Positions 1-7,325 of a DNA stretch of 64,000 nt are shown one piece after another (within the stretch, counting starts at the first letter, position 1; the number at the start of each line of letters is the position of its first letter). The DNA is from Spirosoma endbachense. Its GTDB lineage: Bacteria; Bacteroidota; Bacteroidia; Cytophagales; Spirosomataceae. Where the stretch lies: assembly GCF_010233585.1 (NCBI RefSeq), contig NZ_CP045997.1, forward strand, positions 2,107,237 through 2,171,236. The letters are read 5' to 3'. Both the position numbers and the translations under genes were made by a program. A model generated the notes under the pieces. The model was given only the letters and a program-made list of their open reading frames with translations. It was not told the DNA's origin and did no database searches.

Positions 1-565
1 CGAAATTATTCAGATTGGTGCCGTCCTTTTCGATGACAGTTGGGTCGAAAAGGGTCAGTATCTTACCAATGTGTATCCTGAAAATAAAGACGCCTTTTCG
101 TCATCTTCCGAAAAGATCCATAATCTGTCATTGGCCGATCTGGAAGACGCGCCGATGATCTATGATGTTTTGCCCGAACTGGAAGAGTGGATCTGTCAGC
201 AGCTTGGCATTCGGGTTCCCAAGGGTCAATTAGACCGGACGCCCTTTCTTCGCGACGTGATTATCTGCGGCCAGAGCGTTATCAATGACATCAATTTTCT
301 GAAGGAAGCCTATCGTTACGAGAAGCTCAAATGGCCGTATTCACGGGTCTTGCTGGATCTGCATACGCTGGCCTATTTCACCTTCCGAATCCTGAAAGCG
401 AACGGACGCAAAGTGCCAGATCGGCTGAGTTTGACGGCCATTGCCAATTACTTTGGCTTCTCGCGCGAAGATGGCTTTCATAATGCGCTGGAAGACTCGG
501 TGCTCACGGCCAAGTGTATGAAGGAAGTGTTTAAGCTGAGCGAGGGAATGAAACTACCGGTTTGA
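1..565 (+). CDS. 3'-5' exonuclease, DEDDh (DnaQ-like) family, 5'-truncated by window edge
   Basis: The reading frame is open from base 2, so the gene begins before the window; the GTG at 71 is an internal codon, not a start. The first visible residues (EIIQIGAV) match the segment that follows the catalytic D-x-E of Exo I. Exo II is seen in VIICGQSVINDINFL and Exo III in HNALEDSVLTAKCM, whose H and D are the catalytic pair of DEDDh enzymes. The family removes nucleotides from the 3' end of DNA or RNA using two metal ions (DnaQ, RNase T and oligoribonuclease relatives); the substrate cannot be told from this fragment. No polymerase domain follows. It converges with the CHAT gene and overlaps its 3' end by 35 bp (531-565). 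Confidence 0.85.
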   Translation, partial: EIIQIGAVLFDDSWVEKGQYLTNVYPENKDAFSSSSEKIHNLSLADLEDAPMIYDVLPELEEWICQQLGIRVPKGQLDRTPFLRDVIICGQSVINDINFLKEAYRYEKLKWPYSRVLLDLHTLAYFTFRILKANGRKVPDRLSLTAIANYFGFSREDGFHNALEDSVLTAKCMKEVFKLSEGMKLPV

Positions 566-3326
566 CCTGGCGTTTCCGCCAGAACCACCAGGCTGCAAAA
601 CCACTCAGCAAAACCAATAACCCGCCCGCAATCCATAACCAGTAATTCGTTCGCGACAATGGTTCTGTATCGCCGATAACGATCAGGCCAGCCCAATAAT
701 TAGGTAACTGATTAACACCTTCAGCCTTGGTAAGCCATTCCTGTTTGGCTCGTTGAAGCGCAATATCCTTTGGCAAGCCCTCATCCAGGTATTTATAAAA
801 GAGACTGGTCAATTGATAGGTAGCCTCGTTTTGAACGCTCCAAAGTGTCGTTAACACGCTTGGTACACCCAATGCCGAAAAACCCCGTGCCAGACTGAAC
901 ACGCCTTCGCCCTGCTGATTGGCCCCAATGCCGGTTTTACAGGCCGCCAGCACCACTAACTGCGCATTGGGTAGTGCTCCATCGCCAAGTTCAGAGAGTC
1001 GAAGCGTAGAGTCGGCAAAGTAGAGCATCGGCTCCTGACTGGTACTATCAGCAGCAGCATGGGTGAAGAGAAGCACGACAGGATAAGCCGAGACTTGCCG
1101 CTGGAACGCTCCCCGTGTAGCTGCTTTGTGGGTTAGTAACATGGGCGAATCGAATCGACTGGCAATAGCGATCAGGGCAATATCAGAGCCTGACAGCATA
1201 ACCTGACTTAATCGGGGGGCAAAATCGACCGGCGCAACTCCCAGAAAGCCAGCCTTCTGGAAGCTCGGTACTGGTTTCTGAATAATGCCGTTTTTGAGCA
1301 GTAAACTGGCCGAATACGCATAACTGAATGCATACTCATTGACAGCATAATCGGGATGGTCAGCTGATCGGCTCAAGGCATCGAATGGAATAAAAAAGCC
1401 ATCCGGCGAAACGATAACCCGCCCTTTGGGTAGCTTCAACGGAGCCAGTAACTGTTGATACAGGCCATTACCCAGTGTCAGAAACCGGCTGACATTGGCC
1501 TGTTTGTTCATGGCTTCGGGGCTGTTCAGGAGTGGCGCAAACTGACTGAGTATCTGGTTATAAGCTCCGGCGGATTGCTGCTGAAACGTAACCGAATCAC
1601 CTGTTACGCCCATGACATAAAGCGCACTATCGCCCACAAAATACGTAACAAGCGATCCCGACTGTTTTTTGAGGTAACGCTGCAGATCGGCGAGGGCTGA
1701 CGTCGTATTGTCGTATTTATAGCGGAAGTAAGCTGGATTCGTCGCTTCCAGTTGTTTCAGAAACGCTTCCAAGCTATCCTGTTTAACCAGGAGAACGTCG
1801 CGGACAGCTGCGTAGCTGGCACTATCGGGCGATAATCCGGCAAGTTTATTCTGCTGCTCCCCGACAGTCTGCCTTAACCGTTGTTCATCAGCTGCCTGTT
1901 GCGTAGACAGTTGCTGTTGTGCGCCGAGTTCATTTAGTTTGTCGGCCAGCATCACGGCCCGGCTTTTTTCTAAAAAGCGAAATGCCTGCTCAGTATCGCC
2001 CAGTAAGTAGCACGTTTCAATAGCCCGCTGGTACATCCCTCGCGTTTTCTGCCGCCAGTAGAGTTTTGACTGCTGACCAGTTTGCTCCCAGCGCATGAAG
2101 TCGATAATTTGATCAGCAACATTGTAGGTATCGAGTGCGAATTGAAGCCGTTGGCGGTTATTATTCGTGGCTTTGGCGAAATCGAGCCAGGTATCCGCTT
2201 TGTCCTGAATGATCGTTAGCAGATATTGTTTACGGGCCGCCCTTCGAATAATTTCCAGAGAAGGCGACTTCTCAATTCGTGAATCCATAAACCCAATTGG
2301 CATCGTTCGAAGACCCGTTTGGTAATAACGTAAAGCAGGTATAAACTGCTTCTGTTTCCAATACACTGCCCCAAGGTTATCTAACGACTGTGCTTTGTTG
2401 TACGGACTGGTATTGTGGTCAATACTATACCTAAAATAGGGCGCAGCCTGCTCATACTTCTGCTGTTTGTAATAATGCATCCCTAAGGTCACGGCATAAT
2501 TGGGTGCATAGGGGTCCTTACTATCCCGCGACACCTCAAAAGCCCGGCGTTCGTATTGCAATGCCTCGGCAATTTGCCCCTGTCCTTCGGCAATGCTGCC
2601 AAGCAATCGATAGCCGGTAGCCACAGCGGCCTGAAGTGACTTATCATTCTGAACCAGATTAATGGAGAGTTCAGCCGCTTTACGGGCAGCGACATAGTTA
2701 GCTAATCGAGTCAGCGCTTTTGCTTTCTCCTGGACTAATTTTGCCAATAGTAGCTTATCATGCGTCTTCTGAGCGACAATTTCGGCTCGTTCAGCCGTAC
2801 TTACTGCCTGTTGATAGTCACCGGCTGCATTATAGCCAAAGGCTAAATATAAATACGCATTACCAACCCATTTGGCAGCTGTCGGCACTTTACTACCCTC
2901 TCGGATCGATTGATTCAGAGCTTCCTGAGCTTCTTTAGGTTTCCCCTGAAAGCTTAATATCAATCCTAATCGATAAAACCCTTTTGCCAATTGATCGGCC
3001 GACATGACCGACTGATGGCTTTTGCATAGCTGAATGGCCTTTTCGGTATTCTGAATGGCGGTAGCCAATTCATTCTGGTTAAACTGGGCCAGACCCAATT
3101 CTAACAACCCGTTTACATAGGTCGAGTCGGCAGGATAGCCACAGTGCTCCCATTGTTCTTTCCATTTCTGGAAGGAACTAGCCTGCCTGGCTAAATCAGT
3201 TTGCGCTGAAATAGTCTGGAGTGACCGATAAAACTGGTTTTTCGATGGACATTGTCCGTCAACCGAATTTGTCAGGCCAATAGTTAATCCAACACTGACT
3301 AGTAAGTAGAGTCTGAAACAGCTCAT
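531..3326 (-). CDS. TPR-CHAT domain protein (caspase-like), membrane anchored
   Basis: 931 residues. An N-terminal signal peptide (about 1-24) is followed by many TPR-like helical pairs (about 60-345) and a further helical region to about 540. A CHAT domain covers roughly 555-885, then a single transmembrane helix (about 894-917) and a short basic tail (RKRQ). The CHAT catalytic pair is visible: His756 in LLFTHAAAD and Cys796 in VVLAACKTG. Known CHAT proteins are caspase/separase-like cysteine peptidases (HetF-type; the TPR-CHAT partner of type III-E CRISPR; gasdermin-activating proteases). The signal peptide plus C-terminal anchor would put the protease in the periplasm, which is inference. 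It is the last gene of a co-directional set with a sigma factor, an anti-sigma-like TPR protein and a subtilase, 86 bp after the subtilase. Substrate unknown. Confidence 0.88.
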   Translation of the reverse strand: MSCFRLYLLVSVGLTIGLTNSVDGQCPSKNQFYRSLQTISAQTDLARQASSFQKWKEQWEHCGYPADSTYVNGLLELGLAQFNQNELATAIQNTEKAIQLCKSHQSVMSADQLAKGFYRLGLILSFQGKPKEAQEALNQSIREGSKVPTAAKWVGNAYLYLAFGYNAAGDYQQAVSTAERAEIVAQKTHDKLLLAKLVQEKAKALTRLANYVAARKAAELSINLVQNDKSLQAAVATGYRLLGSIAEGQGQIAEALQYERRAFEVSRDSKDPYAPNYAVTLGMHYYKQQKYEQAAPYFRYSIDHNTSPYNKAQSLDNLGAVYWKQKQFIPALRYYQTGLRTMPIGFMDSRIEKSPSLEIIRRAARKQYLLTIIQDKADTWLDFAKATNNNRQRLQFALDTYNVADQIIDFMRWEQTGQQSKLYWRQKTRGMYQRAIETCYLLGDTEQAFRFLEKSRAVMLADKLNELGAQQQLSTQQAADEQRLRQTVGEQQNKLAGLSPDSASYAAVRDVLLVKQDSLEAFLKQLEATNPAYFRYKYDNTTSALADLQRYLKKQSGSLVTYFVGDSALYVMGVTGDSVTFQQQSAGAYNQILSQFAPLLNSPEAMNKQANVSRFLTLGNGLYQQLLAPLKLPKGRVIVSPDGFFIPFDALSRSADHPDYAVNEYAFSYAYSASLLLKNGIIQKPVPSFQKAGFLGVAPVDFAPRLSQVMLSGSDIALIAIASRFDSPMLLTHKAATRGAFQRQVSAYPVVLLFTHAAADSTSQEPMLYFADSTLRLSELGDGALPNAQLVVLAACKTGIGANQQGEGVFSLARGFSALGVPSVLTTLWSVQNEATYQLTSLFYKYLDEGLPKDIALQRAKQEWLTKAEGVNQLPNYWAGLIVIGDTEPLSRTNYWLWIAGGLLVLLSGFAAWWFWRKRQVKPVVSFPRSA

Positions 3327-3412
3327 AGAACGGTAGTAGCTTACCTATTCCATAAAGTTGAGCATATCTGGTCAATATAAGTAAGAAAACGAATCTTTTA
3401 TGAATAAGGGAG

Positions 3413-5200
3413 TTAAGGAAGCAGATAACGTCCATCATTAACTCCCTCGCTCTTAAGCATTGTATCACGGCCCGTAAGAGCCGCCATTAGCTGCGCTCTG
3501 GTAGAGGCAGGATGAGTACGAAGTTTCTCGGCCACTGCCGCCGATACATAGCCACAGGCAAAAGAACTACCGTTGAGCAGGCCACCGTTCAAGACTGGGC
3601 TCCTGAAATACCCTTGCACATCGCCAACAACCCCTACATTGACAAAAGTGGTCGAATAGTTTTCTACAGCGATCAAGCCCTCAAAACGGAACCGAATGGT
3701 CGGGTCATCAATACCAAACTGTTTCAGGATAGTCCGCCGTTGCCGCTCTTCGTTCAATCCATGTTCAATGGGGTCCTGCGTAGCAGATTCTTTTGTTCGA
3801 CTCCCTACAGTCTGGGTTCGATACGTTCGGGCGGCTGTTGTAACTGTGATCACATTGGGGCAAATGGTACTGTAGCAGGCCGGATATAAGGGTACATTAT
3901 TTAAATTAGGATCGATCGATTGCCCAATATTACCCGAAGCCGCCACCAGAAACACATCTGCGCCCATCAGTTGCTGAACCTTTTGCAATAACAGTGGTTC
4001 ATCTCTACCCGTAATCCAGCTTGCATTAACCACTCGAATGTTATCGGCTTGCTGTCGATTCAGGATATAGTTAAAGGCATTCAGCATATCAAACAGTGTA
4101 CCGAACCCCTGATTGTCAAATGCTTTTACGGGCAAAATGCGAACCTTGGCTTTTTGCTGGATAATGGCTGCAATCGATGTACCATGTCGCCCATCCAGTA
4201 GTTTACCTGTATTATCCAGAATACGATGATCATCAAACGGGCTATTACAAATATCTTTTGTCTGGCATGGCAATCCAGCACTAATTTGGTTTGCCGTTGC
4301 CTGCAGCAGAAAATCCGATTGTTTATATCGGCAAACCGCGCAATAACCGATATGATTACCAGTCAGATTGCGGCAAGCCGAGCCCCGTTCCTCCTGAAAC
4401 GCCACGACAAAATGTCGTAGTTCCCCAGTTTTTGCGTCACGGTAATAATAGGATCCATCCTCAGGTTCTTCCTCTCCTTTATTTCTAAAATTAAATTTCA
4501 AACCCGTATCTAATACGGCTACAGTTGGCCCGGTATAATCATTGGCCCATCGGCGGTAGTGACTAATATCCTCAGGGGTCAATGTCTTGTAATCCGACTC
4601 CCCCAGTACCGTGTTTACGGTAGATGCACAGGCATGAGGAGGTACAGGAGGATCCAGTGTATCATCGGGGCTGATAATAAATGAATTGTCACTCTGCGAA
4701 CCGGCATCAACAATAATTCTTCCATTCTCATTAGAGAAGCGGAACTCCGGCGAAATACTCCCGTTGACGAAGCCCGTATCTTCTTCCCATTCGAGCAATA
4801 CGGTATGGATGTTCTCCCCTTTGACCAGAGCAGGACAGTCACTAACTGTGTACCGAATCGTTAATGGCTTTGAACTGATTTCTCTTCCTCGTTTACGAAC
4901 TACCTGCTCAACAGCTAATTTTTCTGATTCGAATTCCTTTAACTGAGCATCAGTCAACAAAACAATTTTCTGGTTTTTTACGGCCAAATACCTGACTTTC
5001 CGATCCTTAGCGTCTCGTAACTGAACAACGACAGACTTATCTAAATTTTGTAATCGGCTGTACGTTCGTCGATTTCGTAGTTCTGGCTTTATGATCAGGC
5101 CAGGCCGTTTACCAGAAACTGACTCGACAACTACCTGAGCTTTTCCTAATTCAGGAATGGTGATTGTAAATCGGCGGGGTTTAGGGAGATCATAACTCAT
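3413..5200 (-). CDS. subtilisin-like serine protease (S8), leaderless, with cysteine-rich insert
   Basis: 595 residues without signal peptide or membrane segment, so probably cytoplasmic unless exported by another route. The S8 catalytic residues are in order: Asp231 (VAVLDTG), His339 (DGRHGTS), oxyanion Asn424 (VAASGN) and Ser546 (NGSSFACG). The first 225 residues are a basic, beta-rich N-terminal extension that could act as a propeptide or targeting domain. Between Asp231 and His339 lies an insert of about 100 residues with Cys276, a CxxC (Cys287/Cys290), Cys312 and Cys318, which could bind metal or form disulfides. It sits 21 bp after the TPR/anti-sigma-like gene and 86 bp before the CHAT gene. 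Protease class is well supported; substrate and localisation are inferred. Confidence 0.9.
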   Translation of the reverse strand: MSYDLPKPRRFTITIPELGKAQVVVESVSGKRPGLIIKPELRNRRTYSRLQNLDKSVVVQLRDAKDRKVRYLAVKNQKIVLLTDAQLKEFESEKLAVEQVVRKRGREISSKPLTIRYTVSDCPALVKGENIHTVLLEWEEDTGFVNGSISPEFRFSNENGRIIVDAGSQSDNSFIISPDDTLDPPVPPHACASTVNTVLGESDYKTLTPEDISHYRRWANDYTGPTVAVLDTGLKFNFRNKGEEEPEDGSYYYRDAKTGELRHFVVAFQEERGSACRNLTGNHIGYCAVCRYKQSDFLLQATANQISAGLPCQTKDICNSPFDDHRILDNTGKLLDGRHGTSIAAIIQQKAKVRILPVKAFDNQGFGTLFDMLNAFNYILNRQQADNIRVVNASWITGRDEPLLLQKVQQLMGADVFLVAASGNIGQSIDPNLNNVPLYPACYSTICPNVITVTTAARTYRTQTVGSRTKESATQDPIEHGLNEERQRRTILKQFGIDDPTIRFRFEGLIAVENYSTTFVNVGVVGDVQGYFRSPVLNGGLLNGSSFACGYVSAAVAEKLRTHPASTRAQLMAALTGRDTMLKSEGVNDGRYLLP

Positions 5201-5221
5201 AGAAGGTGTGTATAATTTAGA

Positions 5222-5965
5222 TTAAAGATTCTCAATCAACTTCTCAGCCTCTCCTTTCCCTTCCAAGTTCTTCTTAATCACCTCCTCAAGCAATTTTTTG
5301 GCCCTGCTTTTATCCATCGGTTGTCCGCGCTTGAGCAACGTCAGACTTTCGTAGAATAAACCGGGGTTTGCAAAGAGATCGGTGCGCTCGCTCAGGCGGT
5401 GAAACTGGTCAATGGCTTTGTCGTAATTCCCTTGCCGAAGGGCAACAATACCGGCATATTTTAAAGCAGTATCTGTATCCGGATGGCGTGTCAGCACATC
5501 CTGAAAAACAGTAGCCGCTTCGGCCAATTGTCCTCTATTGAATCGATCAATACCCATTTTAAGGCTATCCGTACTGCCATCCATTGTGGTTGGTAGCTGC
5601 ATAAAGTGGGTTGAAACATATGTATCGACCTGTTGGCTGGCAATAAGTGTCGAATCCGTTGAAGGCCAGAAAAAATACCAGCCTAAACTTAGTACCAATA
5701 CAATGCTGGCGGCAGCGGCTACATAGGTTACCCAACTGCTCATCGACCGCTGACCTATACGGGGTTGCTGACGGCGTAGTTCATCGAACTCGGCAAGACG
5801 TTGCTCTCGGGCCTGCACCTTTGCGGCTTGCTTCGACATGACATAAAAAGCCAGTGCATCAGCCACAGCGGGGTCTGTTTTTAGAGCCGATTCAAACTGC
5901 GTCCGCTCGTCGGCGGGCAGCTGGCCCGTTAAATAATTTTCAATTGTTTCCAGATCAGTGTTCAT
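5222..5965 (-). CDS. membrane-anchored TPR protein with anti-sigma-like N-terminus
   Basis: 247 residues. The first 80 or so resemble the cytoplasmic N-terminus of Bacteroidota anti-sigma proteins (IENYLTGQLPADERTQFE followed by a helical stretch), but no zinc-binding HxxxCxxC is present. A transmembrane helix lies at about 83-105 (TYVAAAASIVLVLSLGWYFF), and the extracytoplasmic part holds two or three TPR-like repeats (about 138-235). Its start codon overlaps the stop of the sigma gene as ATGA (5962-5965), so the two are probably translationally coupled, a usual arrangement for a sigma factor and its membrane partner. I infer that it restrains the sigma factor and uses its periplasmic TPRs for signal or protein binding. 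It may instead be a scaffold for the CHAT protein. Confidence 0.75.
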   Translation of the reverse strand: MNTDLETIENYLTGQLPADERTQFESALKTDPAVADALAFYVMSKQAAKVQAREQRLAEFDELRRQQPRIGQRSMSSWVTYVAAAASIVLVLSLGWYFFWPSTDSTLIASQQVDTYVSTHFMQLPTTMDGSTDSLKMGIDRFNRGQLAEAATVFQDVLTRHPDTDTALKYAGIVALRQGNYDKAIDQFHRLSERTDLFANPGLFYESLTLLKRGQPMDKSRAKKLLEEVIKKNLEGKGEAEKLIENL

Positions 5966-6552
5966 AAAATGTCGCGAAAACGTTCACGGAGTTTTTCCAG
6001 GCAACGCAATCGGCTGGTTTTGGCCACCGCGGCCGAATTATAGCCAAGTGTCTGCGCAATTTCATCGTCAGAATATCCTTCCCCCCACGACAGAATCATG
6101 GCACGGCACTTATCGCCCAAGGCCTGTAAGTGTCGATGAAGACGCTCTACGTCACTCTGAGCAATAAGATTCTGTACCGCAGACCGGGCCGCGTCGGGCA
6201 GTTGGAGCAGCGAGTCATCGAGCGAAAGCGCATCGTGGACACTACTTCGATTAGTCGTCTTTTTTCGAATTGCGTCAACACATTTGTTCGTAAATATTTG
6301 ATATAGATACGTTGCTAACTCCGAACGCCCCTCAAAACGATTACTGGCAACGTTTTCGATTACGGTCAGGATGGCATCGGAATAGGCGCTGGCGCACTCA
6401 TCTTCACTTAACCGGTGCTTTCGGGTAGCATCAGCAATACGGTAAGCATATTTTTCATACAACTTGTTTTCGTAGAGCCGACGTTGCGTTCCGCCTGCCT
6501 GGATACCGGCCATGATTTCAGCATCAGAAAGTTGTCGGGGAAAAAGCGGCAT
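5962..6552 (-). CDS. ECF-type RNA polymerase sigma-70 factor
   Basis: 196 residues. Sigma region 2 lies at about 25-95 (LATYLYQIFTNKCVDAIRKK is typical of region 2.3-2.4) and region 4 at about 130-192, with the helix-turn-helix YSDDEIAQTLGYNSAAVAKT followed by a basic recognition end. No region 1.1 or 3 is present, as expected of the ECF group. It is the first gene of the four-gene set and overlaps the next gene by 4 bp, so it probably drives its own operon and perhaps others elsewhere. No clear Bacteroidota promoter (TTTG, then TAnnTTTG) was found in the 163 bp upstream (6553-6715), which fits use of a non-standard, sigma-specific promoter but does not prove it. Confidence 0.88.
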   Translation of the reverse strand: MPLFPRQLSDAEIMAGIQAGGTQRRLYENKLYEKYAYRIADATRKHRLSEDECASAYSDAILTVIENVASNRFEGRSELATYLYQIFTNKCVDAIRKKTTNRSSVHDALSLDDSLLQLPDAARSAVQNLIAQSDVERLHRHLQALGDKCRAMILSWGEGYSDDEIAQTLGYNSAAVAKTSRLRCLEKLRERFRDIL

Positions 6553-6715
6553 AGCATGGGAGATAGAACCTGATGTAAGGTACTAAAAATTGGTAAGTAG
6601 GGAATTGGATAATGAGGTAATTACTATCCAGCTACCCGCATTTACCAATATCAATGCACCTTAATTGCCTGTTTACCGATTCGTTATACTGCTTTGAGCC
6701 GTGCCGGTCACTTAC

Positions 6716-7294
6716 TTATAAATGCAGTCCACGCAGAACCTCTGAGCGGCTCAGTTCCCTAACCTGACCGGGTATCATGCCTTCGGCCGTCAGATCGACA
6801 ATGGCCCAGCGCACGAGCCGAAGCGTTGGAAAACCGACAGCCGCCGTCATTCGGCGTACCTGCCGATTCTTGCCCTCATGAAGTGCTATCGAAAGCCAGG
6901 ATGTTGGAATAGTGGCCCGGTAGCGAATGGGTGGTGTTCGTTCGGGCAGATTAGGCCCTGCCAGCGACCTGGCCTCGGCAGGGAGCGTCTGATACGGTTT
7001 ACCATCGACTGAAATGGTAATTCCTTCCGACAACTGCCAACAGGCTTCGTTGGTCAGCACACCCTCAACCTGTACATAATAGGTTCGGTTATGGCGAAAT
7101 TTCGGGTTCAGTAATCGATGGTTGAGTTGTTTGTCGCTTGTCAGTAACAGCAATCCCTCACTATCGGCATCGAGTCTTCCCACCGGATAAACATCTTTTG
7201 GAAAATCATAATCCAGATCAGCCAGCGTAGGTTTATCACCTTCCCGGCTAAACTGGGAAAGCATCAGGTAGGGTTTATAGATGAGAAAGTACAT
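6716..7294 (-). CDS. rluE: 23S rRNA pseudouridine synthase, RsuA/RluE family
   Basis: 192 residues, the usual length of the short RsuA-family enzymes without an S4 domain. The catalytic motif is GRLDADSEGLLLLTSD with catalytic Asp42. Later motifs are HNRTYYVQVEG and EGKNRQVRRMTAAVGFPTLRLVR, the latter being the RNA-binding and structural signature of RsuA/RluB/E/F enzymes. It isomerises a specific uridine in rRNA; RluE in E. coli acts on U2457 of 23S rRNA, and the target here is only presumed from family resemblance. It lies 31 bp downstream of murF-alr on the same strand. Confidence 0.85.
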   Translation of the reverse strand: MYFLIYKPYLMLSQFSREGDKPTLADLDYDFPKDVYPVGRLDADSEGLLLLTSDKQLNHRLLNPKFRHNRTYYVQVEGVLTNEACWQLSEGITISVDGKPYQTLPAEARSLAGPNLPERTPPIRYRATIPTSWLSIALHEGKNRQVRRMTAAVGFPTLRLVRWAIVDLTAEGMIPGQVRELSRSEVLRGLHL

Positions 7295-7325
7295 AGCTAG
7301 TCAATAGAGCGACGGGCCCGCAAGG

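Noticed and set aside
71..565. GTG at 71 as the start of the exonuclease
   Set aside because: The frame is open back to base 2 and encodes the conserved EIIQIGAV segment upstream, so the gene is cut by the window edge.
531..6552. Type III-E CRISPR (Craspase-like) system
   Set aside because: The CHAT protein is present, but there is no Cas7-11, no other cas gene and no repeat array in the window.
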